A DNA stretch of 64,000 nucleotides from Alkalimonas amylolytica (GCF_900107845.1 NZ_FNRM01000006.1:248001-312000); one strand, 5' to 3'; positions 56,440 through 64,000 are shown, counted from the first letter of the stretch. Program-made: numbers and translations. The notes: a model not told the origin generated them from the letters alone.

Positions 56440-56560
56440 GACACACAGGTTCCACAAAAAAGACGGCTGCCAGGCAGCCGTTGCAAAATGTCATTACAGA
56501 CTATCGCACAGCAGTGGAAAAGTCTGCACTAAGAATAACGGCTGCCCCCCAAAAGCACCA

Positions 56561-56577
56561 TGCGACATAGTGTCGCA
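56561..56577. promoter_or_regulatory. RegA-box-like palindrome upstream of regB
   Basis: TGCGACA, TAG, TGTCGCA is a perfect 7-3-7 inverted repeat, about 120 bp upstream of the regB start. It matches the published RegR/RegA-type box GNGRCRTTNNGNCGC at all fixed positions but one. A second copy lies at 60572-60588. Confidence 0.75.
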
Positions 56578-56639
56578 GTCGCAATGAAGATTGCTGTAAT
56601 GAGGAGTATCTTCGACAGTAAGATAGAACGGACTTAAAA

Positions 56640-56891
56640 TCACTTTCCACTGACTGGTACTTGACGTAACTGCTGCAGCCTTTCATCCAGAGTTAGTGTG
56701 TGGCCATCACATATATCGCGCTCAGCCAGGTGCATCAACTTGAGCAAGGCAATGCCTTCATCCCGCAAGCGGGCGCTGACTTCAGACTCTATCCGAAACA
56801 CCGCTTTACCGCCTTGTGTCACCACAATCGGCTCTTCTAGTTCCAGCTTGGCAGCATGTTGTTTGATGTAGCTGATAGTTTCAATTCGCAT
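56640..56891 (-). CDS. Phd/YefM-family antitoxin without adjacent toxin
   Basis: The 83-residue product has the Phd/YefM pattern MRIETISYIKQHAAKLELEE and EPIVVTQGGKAVFRIES, then helices likely to bind a toxin. No toxin gene follows: the next 180 bp on the same strand carry no toxin-like reading frame. The ATG at 56891 gives the family N terminus; 56906 is an in-frame alternative. A -10 box and flanking 9-bp direct repeats just upstream suggest it is still autoregulated. Confidence 0.8.
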   Translation of the reverse strand: MRIETISYIKQHAAKLELEEPIVVTQGGKAVFRIESEVSARLRDEGIALLKLMHLAERDICDGHTLTLDERLQQLRQVPVSGK

Positions 56892-56904
56892 TACCTGTCC
56901 AGCC

Positions 56905-56931
56905 ATAGCCTATAAATTATATATAGCCTAT
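56905..56931 (-). promoter_or_regulatory. Promoter and direct-repeat operator of the lone antitoxin
   Basis: On the minus strand TATAAT (56916-56921) lies between two identical 9-bp repeats (ATAGCCTAT on the + strand, 56905-56913 and 56923-56931), 18 bp apart. The start codon is about 18 nt beyond the expected transcription start. Confidence 0.6.
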
Positions 56932-56939
56932 GATCAGAG

Positions 56940-58376
56940 TCAGCGCCGAGCAAGCCGCATCGCAAAGCCCATGCCAGCCAGCAGCAAGACCAGTGCCATC
57001 ATGGCCACCACCACTGCATCGCGGCCATCGCGCCCCAGCCAGGGCTGCAAAATGCCCCATTTGTGCACAAAGGAAAAGCTGTAACGCTCATAGCGGCTGC
57101 TGCGGCTTTGTTGCTCCACCAGTTGACCACTGGCACTGTCGACAAAAATCCGACCCTTGGCGTAATCGAGCTGCCAGACCGGCAGGCGCTTATTGCGAAA
57201 ATCGTAATCCGGCCCAAAACGCTGCACCAACTGTTGTCCGGATAGCGCTTCGGGTGTTAGCCCAATAAAGCGCTCCGCCAACAGCTGCGCATACGAAGCA
57301 TCATCCAGCACTGGCGCATCCGGCAGCAGAGGGATGAAGAGCGCCCCATGCTCAGATGCCTGACCGGCAAAGCGGCTGTGCCGGTCGGCCTGCTGCCCGG
57401 CATTGTGCAGTGACAAGCGCCAGTACCAGTGCGAAGCGGGCCCCTGTACCAGACTGGCGCTATTCAGTACAGCACCCCTAGGCAACACGTTTGCCGGCAG
57501 TTGCCAGTGCTCTGGCAATGGCTGGGCGTTGCTGGCGGTTAAGCCCAGCGTATCCGGCTGTACATACTTATAAGCAAAGTGATAGATACCTGTCAGCAAA
57601 TACAAGGTCACCGGCAGCCATAATCCCCAGGACAGCAAATAATGCCAACGGCGCAGGCCGCGACGCTTCGCCTGAAACGGCAGTCGCAACAACAGCCAGC
57701 CGCCGGTCAATACCAACAGCAAAGCACTGCCCAGCAACAGCGTCATCAGCAGGGCTTTTATAAGTGGCACCCCATCGAGCCACTGCCAGCTGTGAAACTG
57801 GCGAAACAGCGCCTGCAAGTTGGTTTTATAGCTGTTGGTGATGCCCGCCAGACTCAGGGTTTCGGTGTGCACATACAGACTGAGCCCGGGGTCAAAATCG
57901 ACCTGCCACACCGGTAATAAGCGATTGACCGACGGGTAGGCGCTGTCAAACTCGGTTTGCAAACGGCTGCGGCGCACCTGGGTTTCATCCAAACCGCTGT
58001 AGTGAGTGGCCAACCAGATCGCCATCTGCTGATCGCTGATGGCGCTGGCTTCATCGCTCAGGCTCAGGTAGTGGCGCGGGCTTTGCAGGTCCGAGGTTAG
58101 CTGCAACAGCACCTGCTGCTGGTAGGGCACCAGCTTCACCAGCGACTGAGCGGGCAGATTGGCTTGCTGCAACCGCTGCATCGCCTGGTTCAGCTCGGCT
58201 TCGCTTAAGCTAAGCATCGGCGGCCGCATGGTGACGGCCTGTGGCCCGGTCCAACTCATGATGGGGTGCGTCACGCCGGTCAGCGCAAACAGCAGCAAAG
58301 TGATGCCACCCAACCAGAGCAGCCTGCGGTGCCAGCGCACCAACTGGCTGGTGCGAATTGCGTTTGATGTGGTCAT
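56940..58376 (-). CDS. PepSY-domain inner-membrane protein
   Basis: The 478-residue product is a PepSY-associated TM protein, a family often found with TonB receptors and implicated in metal or siderophore reduction. It has a first membrane helix (about 18-42, WHRRLLWLGGITLLLFALTG), periplasmic PepSY-like regions (residues about 60-170 and 350-430, with WQVDFDPGLSLYVHTETL and WQLDYAKGRIFVDSASGQ), two central membrane helices (about 205-228 and 245-270), and a C-terminal helix. The start is 24 bp after the TonB receptor stop, so the two form an operon. Confidence 0.87.
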   Translation of the reverse strand: MTTSNAIRTSQLVRWHRRLLWLGGITLLLFALTGVTHPIMSWTGPQAVTMRPPMLSLSEAELNQAMQRLQQANLPAQSLVKLVPYQQQVLLQLTSDLQSPRHYLSLSDEASAISDQQMAIWLATHYSGLDETQVRRSRLQTEFDSAYPSVNRLLPVWQVDFDPGLSLYVHTETLSLAGITNSYKTNLQALFRQFHSWQWLDGVPLIKALLMTLLLGSALLLVLTGGWLLLRLPFQAKRRGLRRWHYLLSWGLWLPVTLYLLTGIYHFAYKYVQPDTLGLTASNAQPLPEHWQLPANVLPRGAVLNSASLVQGPASHWYWRLSLHNAGQQADRHSRFAGQASEHGALFIPLLPDAPVLDDASYAQLLAERFIGLTPEALSGQQLVQRFGPDYDFRNKRLPVWQLDYAKGRIFVDSASGQLVEQQSRSSRYERYSFSFVHKWGILQPWLGRDGRDAVVVAMMALVLLLAGMGFAMRLARR

Positions 58377-58400
58377 GGCTGCATCCTCATACTCTGCACC

Positions 58401-60515
58401 TTAAAATTGCCAGGTCGCCGAGACAAAAACACTGCGCGGCATGCCGGGCCGATAATCAATATCGCTTGAGCCCACCTGATTGCTGGTGAGGCTGGAATAG
58501 GTCTTATCGGTCAGGTTCATCAGCCGAATCGCCAGTTGCCAGTGTTTACTCAGCTGATAGCGCGCCCGCAGGTTGAACAGATCATGCCCCGGGTAGGTAT
58601 TGGTGTTGGTCTCATCGGTGTAGTAACGGCCAACCTGCTGCCATTCCAGCTCCAGCCATAGCCCCTCAATGCTGTGCGGTTGGTAACTCAGGCTGCTTTG
58701 CCAAAGCTGACGCGGCGCTTTGCCTACCTCAAAGCCAGCAAAGTTGCGGGTTTCGTTGATAGCAGGCACACAGGCCGGTGGAAAGCAGCTGAATAAATAC
58801 TGAAAATCACGGTACTTTTGCCGGGTAAAGGTGCCACTCAGGTTCCACTGCCAGGCGTCGCTGAGTTGCCAGCTGGCCATCAGCTCCAGCCCCCGATGCG
58901 AGGTTTGGCCGGCATTGATGACCTTGCGGGTGTTGCCATCAATGTAATTGACCACATCGTCTTTAATCTGCAAATCGTAGACACTGGCATCAAGCCGCAG
59001 CCCATCCAGCTGCACCCGCCAGCCTAATTCATGGTTGATGGCGGTGACCGGTTTCAGCTCGGTGGTATCCTGACTGGAGCCAGGGCGAAACACCTGCCCG
59101 ACCGAAGGCACCCGAAAGGCATGGCGACGATTGGCATACAGCTGCTGATTCGAAGCCAGCTTGTAAACGACGCCGAACTTGGGGCTAAGTTGCTGGTAGC
59201 GAATGCGCTGCGACTCGGGTCGAAGCCAGCTAGTACGCCCTACTTGCTGCGGCACCGACGGATCCAGCTGATCGGTGTAATCGACTTCAAACCAGTCGTA
59301 CCGGGCGCCCAGGCTCAGGATCCATTGCTCTGAGGCAAACCATTGCAACTGCGCATAGGGCGAGATGCTGGTTTGATCGGCCTCAAAATGGTAATTGCTG
59401 CGACCCGTCTGCTGGTAGTCGATAAAAATACCGTCTTGCAGTAACACACTGATTTGCTGCTCACGGAAAGTAGCAGGGGTGACATCCAGGTCCACTCCGG
59501 CTGTCCAATTTAAATCCGCTGAAGCCTGTTGTGAGAACTGTGTGAGCAGCCCATAGGAGGAAAAGCGGGTGGACTGAAGCACAGGATCAAAGGTCAGCAT
59601 CCAGCTGGGCATCAGATCCGAGCGATTGTTGCGGTAAAACGGTGTCAGCATCCATTCGCTGCGATCGGACAGCTGATAACGCAGTTCCGTCGATAATCGA
59701 AACGCCTGCACATCACGTGCGCCCATCTCGCCATGAAAACGGTTTTTTCGAGGATTGTTGGTAAAATCAGCCAGGTTTAAGCCCGAAGTGCCGCTTTGGT
59801 CAATGCGGCCAAAACTGGCCAGGGTTTTAAGCTGCAGCTGCGGTGTTAAGTCACTGTCTAAGCGCAAGCTGCTGGATAAACGCTGATAATCGGCTTCTTC
59901 GCGAAAGCCATCGCTTTGGGTACGATTCAGTTGCAGCCGGGCCCGGTGCTGGGCGTTCAGAGCACCGCTGAATGCCCCCAGGCCACGTTGCCAACCATCA
60001 CTGCCAAGCTCGGCCTGCAGCCGGCCACTGAGTTCATCGGTCGGCTCTGAGGTGAGGATATTAAAAATACCGCCAATGGCATCGCTACCATAGAGCGCCG
60101 AACCCGGCCCCTTGGTTACTTCTACCCGGCCTGCGCTCGGCATGTCAATTTCATACAGCCCATTGTGATTAAAAAAGCCGGTCGGCCGGGTTGGCAGACC
60201 ATCTTCTAAAAAGAGGTAAACCCCGCCGGTGGTGATGGGCTGTCGAATGGCCGTCATATGGCCTTCCCCACCCAGATCATTGACATGCACCCCAGAGATC
60301 CGGTTTAACAGCTCGGCCGGATGACCCGGATTGACGTTTTGAATGCTTTCTTCGCTGAGCACAGCCACGGATTCGGCCAGGTTGACCAATGCCTGTGCCT
60401 GCCGGCTGCTGGTGACTACCAGAACCTCAAGCGAGGACTCATGCCGCACCATAAGGTTCTGGCCTGCAGCAAGGCTGAGCGGGAGTAAACTAAGGGCCAG
60501 AATATTAGAAACCAT
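58401..60515 (-). CDS. TonB-dependent receptor, substrate unknown
   Basis: The 704-residue product has a short signal peptide (about 1-17), a TonB-box-like stretch SLEVLVVTSSRQ, a plug domain (PAELLNRISGVHVNDLGGEG and KGPGSALYGSDAIGGIFNIL), and a 22-strand type barrel ending in a terminal Phe (SVFVSATWQF). The PepSY partner gene is typical of iron-siderophore or copper uptake, but the substrate cannot be read from sequence. A RegA-box-like site lies 57-73 bp upstream of its start, suggesting redox control by the nearby RegBA pair. Confidence 0.92.
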   Translation of the reverse strand: MVSNILALSLLPLSLAAGQNLMVRHESSLEVLVVTSSRQAQALVNLAESVAVLSEESIQNVNPGHPAELLNRISGVHVNDLGGEGHMTAIRQPITTGGVYLFLEDGLPTRPTGFFNHNGLYEIDMPSAGRVEVTKGPGSALYGSDAIGGIFNILTSEPTDELSGRLQAELGSDGWQRGLGAFSGALNAQHRARLQLNRTQSDGFREEADYQRLSSSLRLDSDLTPQLQLKTLASFGRIDQSGTSGLNLADFTNNPRKNRFHGEMGARDVQAFRLSTELRYQLSDRSEWMLTPFYRNNRSDLMPSWMLTFDPVLQSTRFSSYGLLTQFSQQASADLNWTAGVDLDVTPATFREQQISVLLQDGIFIDYQQTGRSNYHFEADQTSISPYAQLQWFASEQWILSLGARYDWFEVDYTDQLDPSVPQQVGRTSWLRPESQRIRYQQLSPKFGVVYKLASNQQLYANRRHAFRVPSVGQVFRPGSSQDTTELKPVTAINHELGWRVQLDGLRLDASVYDLQIKDDVVNYIDGNTRKVINAGQTSHRGLELMASWQLSDAWQWNLSGTFTRQKYRDFQYLFSCFPPACVPAINETRNFAGFEVGKAPRQLWQSSLSYQPHSIEGLWLELEWQQVGRYYTDETNTNTYPGHDLFNLRARYQLSKHWQLAIRLMNLTDKTYSSLTSNQVGSSDIDYRPGMPRSVFVSATWQF

Positions 60516-60571
60516 GAATAAGCCGATGATTTTATTTCATCTAATCTAACAAAGCTTGCCGCAGGAAGGGA

Positions 60572-60588
60572 TGCGGCATAATGTCGCA
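60572..60588. promoter_or_regulatory. RegA-box-like palindrome upstream of the TonB receptor
   Basis: TGCGGCA, TAA, TGTCGCA is a 7-3-7 inverted repeat with one mismatch. With one flanking base on each side, it agrees with the regB-upstream site over 19 bp (ATGCGRCATARTGTCGCAG). It lies 57 bp before the receptor start and 89 bp before the divergent amidase start, so it could serve either. Confidence 0.7.
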
Positions 60589-60676
60589 GCTTGCTGTGTG
60601 AAAGATGCATACGCTGCTAAACTTGCATTATGCGATTTGACCTGACAGCAGTTCCATTGACAACGGAGATGTACAG

Positions 60677-61744
60677 ATGCGCTTTGCCCTGAAAAAATTA
60701 AGTTGCCTGCTGGCAGCTGGTACGCTTACTTTATTTGCCACCACAGAACTGGCCGAGGCCTGCACCCGGGTGATGTACAAAGGCCCAGAACAAACCATTC
60801 TTACCGGCCGTAGCATGGATTTTTCCATGCCGATCCCAGCCAATCTTTGGGTGTTCCCACGGGGTATGCAGCGGCATGGTGAGGTCGGCGCTAACAGCCT
60901 GGCATGGACTGCGAAGTATGGCAGTCTGGCAGTCAGCTCCTGGGACATCGCCACCTCGGATGGCATGAATGAGAAAGGTCTGGTCGCCAATATGCTGTGG
61001 CTGGTGGAGTCCGAATACCCGGCTTTCAGCCCGCAAGGGGATAAACCGGGCCTGGCCATTTCGCTGTGGGCGCAGTATGTGCTGGATAACTTTGCCAGCG
61101 TAGCAGAAACTGTCGAAGCTTTGAGCAGAGAAGACTTTGTGGTGGTCACCGATGTGATCCCAGGCACTGACAAATTGACCACAGTGCATCTGTCGGTATC
61201 AGATGCCAGCGGCGACAGTGCCATTTTTGAGTACATCAACGGCAAGCTGGTGGTGCATCATGACCCGTCCTATGTAGTGATGACCAATGATCCACCCTAT
61301 GAGCAGCAGCTGGCGATTCAAAAATACTGGGACAGCATTCCTGGCAATCAATTTTTACCGGGTACGGTGAAAGCAGCCGATCGTTTTGTGCGGGCACATT
61401 ATTACATCCACAGTATTCCGCAAACCAGCGATCCGACCATAGCCACCGCCGGTGTTTTCAGTGTGATCCGCAATACCTCTGTGCCCTATGGCTATCAGAT
61501 TGAAGGCTACCCGAATTTATCCACCACCCAGTGGCGGGTGGTGGCCGATCACAAGCATTTGCGCTATTTCTTTGAAACGGCATTAACACCCAATACCTTC
61601 TGGGTCGATTTAACCAAACTGGATTTTAGTGAGCAAGCCGAGGTCAAAGTGCTGCGGGCTGATCAGCGTCAGGTCTATGCCGGCGAGACCTCGGCCAAAT
61701 TCAGTACCGCCGAGCCCTTTCGGTTTCATGGCTTGACCTTCTAA
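60677..61744 (+). CDS. Secreted Ntn-type linear amide hydrolase
   Basis: The 355-residue product belongs to the choloylglycine hydrolase/penicillin V acylase family. The signal peptide ends at AEA, exposing C29 (in AEACTRVMYKG) as the N-terminal nucleophile. The downstream R and D of the family are in LTGRSMDF and MNEKGLVANMLWL. Substrates of the family include bile-salt amides, penicillin V and some N-acyl homoserine lactones; which applies here is unknown. It is divergent from the TonB receptor, with the RegA-like palindrome between them. Confidence 0.88.
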   Translation: MRFALKKLSCLLAAGTLTLFATTELAEACTRVMYKGPEQTILTGRSMDFSMPIPANLWVFPRGMQRHGEVGANSLAWTAKYGSLAVSSWDIATSDGMNEKGLVANMLWLVESEYPAFSPQGDKPGLAISLWAQYVLDNFASVAETVEALSREDFVVVTDVIPGTDKLTTVHLSVSDASGDSAIFEYINGKLVVHHDPSYVVMTNDPPYEQQLAIQKYWDSIPGNQFLPGTVKAADRFVRAHYYIHSIPQTSDPTIATAGVFSVIRNTSVPYGYQIEGYPNLSTTQWRVVADHKHLRYFFETALTPNTFWVDLTKLDFSEQAEVKVLRADQRQVYAGETSAKFSTAEPFRFHGLTF

Positions 61745-61780
61745 GCGGTCCGAAGCTGGCGGTACAAGACTCAGCCGGCT

Positions 61781-62524
61781 TTAATGCCCTTCCAGCAATA
61801 CAAAGCCCAGCATCAGGCCAAGGCCGGTAAAGAGGGCCAGGTGCTGCGACAACATGCGTTGTTGCCACACCCCCTTAAGCAGTGGATAAAGATCGATCAG
61901 GGCAATGTATAAGAAGCCACCGGCGGTAATGGCTAAGAGCGCCGCTAGTGGCAACACCAGCCACTGGCCAGCCAGATAGAGCAGCAAAGCACCGGCAAAC
62001 ACCGGCACACTGCACAGTGCATTTAATGCTATGGCACGCTTAAAGCTGGCACCGCCATGCAGCAAGATGGCCACATCCGACAGTTCCTTCGGCAGCTCAT
62101 GCCAGACTACAGCCAGGGTGGTGGCCCAACCCAGCGCCGGGTCGACCAGAAAACTTGCACCGATCAAGATGCCATCCACCGCATTGTGCAGGCCATCCCC
62201 GATGAGATTCATCCGGGCGTAGGTTGGCAGCTTTTCCCCCTGCGTGGGCAGCTCATGATGATGCCAATGCAGCCCCTGCTCCAGACCATGAAACAGCAAA
62301 AAACCCAGCAATACTGCCAGCATCACTGAATGAGGTGACGATGATATTTCAAGCGCCTCCGGGATCAGATGCAAAAAAGCACTACCCAGCAAGACACCAA
62401 TGGCCAGACACAACAACAAAGGCTGTAGCCAGGTCAGCCAGGGTCGTGCCAGCAGCAACAATACACCACCGAGCACAGCGACCAGCACCACCAAGGATGC
62501 GGCCAACATCAACTGCCACAGCAT
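61781..62524 (-). CDS. ZIP-family metal transporter, predicted Zur-controlled
   Basis: The 247-residue product has eight hydrophobic helices and the ZIP metal-site motifs: HLIPEALE after the second helix, GLHNAVDGILIG (helix IV site, HNxxDG), and VWHELPKELSDVAIL (helix V site, HExPxE). A His-rich loop (GLEQGLHWHHHELP) lies between helices III and IV. It is preceded by a near-perfect copy of the Zur-like palindrome found at folE2, 13 bp upstream of the start codon. Zinc import is the best inference. The start codon has a purine-rich GAAGGGG upstream. Confidence 0.9.
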   Translation of the reverse strand: MLWQLMLAASLVVLVAVLGGVLLLLARPWLTWLQPLLLCLAIGVLLGSAFLHLIPEALEISSSPHSVMLAVLLGFLLFHGLEQGLHWHHHELPTQGEKLPTYARMNLIGDGLHNAVDGILIGASFLVDPALGWATTLAVVWHELPKELSDVAILLHGGASFKRAIALNALCSVPVFAGALLLYLAGQWLVLPLAALLAITAGGFLYIALIDLYPLLKGVWQQRMLSQHLALFTGLGLMLGFVLLEGH

Positions 62525-62536
62525 AAGAACCCCTTC

Positions 62537-62557
62537 AAATGTGATAATATCACAATT
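62537..62557. promoter_or_regulatory. Predicted Zur operator upstream of ZIP transporter
   Basis: AAATGTGATA, central A, TATCACAATT: a 10-1-10 inverted repeat with one mismatch, agreeing with the folE2 palindrome at 19 of the 20 arm positions. It lies 13 bp before the ZIP start codon, a normal repressor position. Confidence 0.85.
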
Positions 62558-62605
62558 AGTCTAGCGCACTTTAACCTTGCTGTGTTTTAAATCGTGCTTT
62601 TTGTC

Positions 62606-63493
62606 TTACCCAAGCGCTGTATCCAATACCAGCATCAGCACAAAGCCAAGCATAAGGCCATTGGTGGCTGCCATTTCATGGCCCTGCCGGTGCGACTCCG
62701 GGATCATCTCATGGCTTATCACAAACAACATGGCACCTGCCGCCATCGCCAGACCCCAGGGCAGCAGCATCGGGTTGGTCATCACGATGGCACCGATCAC
62801 CGCCATGATGGGCTCCACCAGACCTGATAACATCCCTACGCTCAAGGCCACCAGCCGGCTGTAGCCTACGGCAAGTAATGCCATGGCCACCACAAAGCCT
62901 TCCGGCACATTCTGCAAGGAGATACCGGTTGTCAGAGCCGAAGCCCCTACCGCATCGCCACTGGCATAAGCAACACCAATCGCCAACCCTTCCGGGATAT
63001 TGTGCAGAATAATGGCAATGACAAAAAGCCAGCTGCGCTTTAATGCCAGCGCCTGATGACCTTCTGCGCCTTTAATAAAGTGTTCATGCGGCACGCTACG
63101 CTCAAGCGCCAGCATCAGCAATGCCCCCAACAAAATAGCCGCAGCCACCTGCAGTGGGCCTTGCCAGCTTTGAGCGCTGGTTTCAAACAGGGCAAGAGCC
63201 GGTACGATCAGCGAAAAAATACTGGCAGCCAGCATCACCCCGCCTCCAAAACCCAACATAGCAGCATGCAAACGGTTGGAAAGACGGCGAGAGAACAAGG
63301 CAGGAAGAGCGCCTAAGGCAGTTGCCATAGCTGCCACCATCCCGGCATAGAACGCATAACGAACATGGTCCTGCTGCTGCATTAACAAAGCCAGCTGCTG
63401 CAAGCCATAACCAGCCCCAAGCAGCAAAATACCCCAGCCCAACAGTTTACGTGGGGTTAGTTTGCTGAATTTACTCAGGCTGGCTGTATTCAT
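62606..63493 (-). CDS. ZIP-family metal transporter, ZupT-like
   Basis: The 295-residue product has eight hydrophobic helices plus an extra N-terminal one (about 15-33), and the ZIP motifs HNIPEGLAIGVAYASGD (helix IV) and NVPEGFVVAMALL (helix V), with the later motif GLVEPIMAVIGA. The IPEGLAIG style is that of ZupT/GufA-type broad importers of zinc and iron. It has a TATAAT at 63520-63525 and a GGAG ribosome site. A Fur-like palindrome lies about 66-80 bp upstream of its start. It is followed by the Zur-controlled ZIP gene on the same strand. Confidence 0.9.
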   Translation of the reverse strand: MNTASLSKFSKLTPRKLLGWGILLLGAGYGLQQLALLMQQQDHVRYAFYAGMVAAMATALGALPALFSRRLSNRLHAAMLGFGGGVMLAASIFSLIVPALALFETSAQSWQGPLQVAAAILLGALLMLALERSVPHEHFIKGAEGHQALALKRSWLFVIAIILHNIPEGLAIGVAYASGDAVGASALTTGISLQNVPEGFVVAMALLAVGYSRLVALSVGMLSGLVEPIMAVIGAIVMTNPMLLPWGLAMAAGAMLFVISHEMIPESHRQGHEMAATNGLMLGFVLMLVLDTALG

Positions 63494-63558
63494 GTGGATC
63501 TCCGGTAATCTATATATCCATTATAGGCACTGACTACCAGCAGTGATCAACCATTAAA

Positions 63559-63573
63559 TGAGAATTATTCTCA
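63559..63573. promoter_or_regulatory. Fur-box-like palindrome
   Basis: TGAGAAT, central T, ATTCTCA is a perfect 7-1-7 inverted repeat, close to the Fur 7-1-7 consensus (TGATAAT, N, ATTATCA), and embedded in AT-rich sequence. It lies upstream of the ZupT-like gene, just beyond its -35 region, and downstream of bfr. Confidence 0.75.
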
Positions 63574-63673
63574 ATATAAATCGATGGTATTATTCGTTTA
63601 AAATGATTAGGAATTTATTTTTTAATTATTCGAGGTGTTTATTGTGAGTTTGTCGTCAACGGCAATACTTATA

Positions 63674-63692
63674 GCCCCTGCTTGGCAGGGGC
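63674..63692. terminator. GC hairpin downstream of bfr
   Basis: GCCCCTGC and GCAGGGGC form a perfect 8-bp stem with a TTG loop, nine bases after the bfr stop codon on the minus strand. The following bases are not T-rich on either strand, so it is a likely but non-classical terminator for bfr. Confidence 0.55.
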
Positions 63693-63700
63693 CTATGCGT

Positions 63701-64000
63701 TTAACTCTGCGATTGAAGATAGTTGGGCAACCCCAGCAGCTTGATTAGGCGCAGCTGTTGCTCCAGCCAGTAAGCATGATCGTTTTCGGTATCCTCGAGT
63801 AGCTGCTGCAAGATGTTGCGGGTCACGTAATCCTGCTCTTTCTCGCACAGCGCCATGGTGTCTTTGAGCAAAGCATCCACCCGGTATTCCACATCCAGAT
63901 CGTTTTGCAGCATTTCGGGTACATCTTTGCCTACCTTGATGCCATCGCGTTTGCTCAGATCCGGCACGCCTTCCAAAAACAAGATACGCTCGATCAAAGC
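63701..64000 (-). CDS. bfr: Bacterioferritin, C-terminal part
   Basis: Bacterioferritin is a 24-subunit haem-containing shell that oxidises and stores iron. The last 99 codons are visible, with the family sequence LIERILFLEGVPDLSKRDGIKVGKDVPEML and the C-terminal helix with ETE/HAYWLEQQL-type ferroxidase residues (EDTENDHAYWLEQQLRL). The frame is open to the window edge, so the start, haem methionine and first ferroxidase ligands are outside. The product ends normally. A Fur-like palindrome and a ZupT-like gene follow downstream. Confidence 0.96.
   Translation of the reverse strand, partial: ALIERILFLEGVPDLSKRDGIKVGKDVPEMLQNDLDVEYRVDALLKDTMALCEKEQDYVTRNILQQLLEDTENDHAYWLEQQLRLIKLLGLPNYLQSQS

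Noticed and set aside
56501-56686. Toxin gene partner for the lone Phd antitoxin
   Set aside because: The only frames in the 180 bp downstream have no RelE, Doc or PIN features and run through the RegA-like palindrome.
63644-63749. A short GTG-initiated + strand frame after the Fur-like palindrome
   Set aside because: It runs antisense into bfr, contains the hairpin and shows no family resemblance.

Overview
The window is one continuous piece of a gammaproteobacterial chromosome. The complete dcw order, the secA-dciA-lpxC linkage, rnpB near rsmI-lpoA-yraN-diaA-dolP, and the many TonB receptors point to an Alteromonadales/Chromatiaceae-type organism of the Rheinheimera/Alishewanella/Shewanella kind. 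The genus is an inference from gene order and protein style; no search was run.

Layout. 1-4520: end of pilB, pilC, pilD (type IV pilus), then coaE, zapD and yacG on the + strand, with a heptanucleotide tandem repeat between pilB and pilC. 4513-7648: mutT and secA on the - strand. 7872-8321: dciA (replicative helicase loader) on +. 8401-26080: the whole division and cell-wall cluster on the - strand in the order mraZ-rsmH-ftsL-ftsI-murE-murF-mraY-murD-ftsW-murG-murC-ddlB-ftsQ-ftsA-ftsZ-lpxC. Most of its genes overlap by 4-11 bases. A readable mra promoter carries three tandem MraZ-type decamers. 26336-26698: RNase P RNA.

26823-37158 is an accessory block lying between rnpB and rsmI. It contains a Phd/ParE-type toxin-antitoxin pair with an operator inside its promoter spacer, then a type I restriction-modification operon hsdM-hsdS-X-immA-DUF4411-hsdR. 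X is an unrecognised protein with a PD-(D/E)XK-like core. ImmA/DUF4411 looks like a second toxin-antitoxin-like pair embedded between the specificity and restriction genes. A small four-helix membrane protein lies at the hsdM-proximal end. This block is the best candidate for an undescribed compound defence arrangement.

37468-41751 returns to core genes (rsmI, lpoA, yraN, diaA, dolP). 44579-48956 is a zinc-starvation block: a ZnuD-like TonB receptor diverges from folE2-pyrC2, followed by a COG0523 metal chaperone and a DUF1826 gene. A perfect 23-bp Zur-like palindrome sits between the receptor and folE2. A near-identical palindrome precedes a ZIP transporter at 62524, which ties both loci into one predicted regulon. 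An AbgT transporter follows.

50615-64000 holds an orphan periplasmic solute-binding protein, an OmpR-type two-component system, a secreted SnoaL/NTF2-like protein, a RegB/RegA-type redox two-component system, a lone Phd antitoxin, a PepSY membrane protein with a TonB receptor, a secreted Ntn-type amidase, two ZIP transporters and the 3' part of bacterioferritin. Two copies of a 19-bp palindromic motif resembling the published RegA/RegR box lie upstream of regB and upstream of the TonB receptor, suggesting that the TonB-PepSY pair is a RegA target. A Fur-like 7-1-7 palindrome lies between bfr and the second ZIP gene.

No tRNA, rRNA, CRISPR array, insertion sequence or integrase gene was seen.
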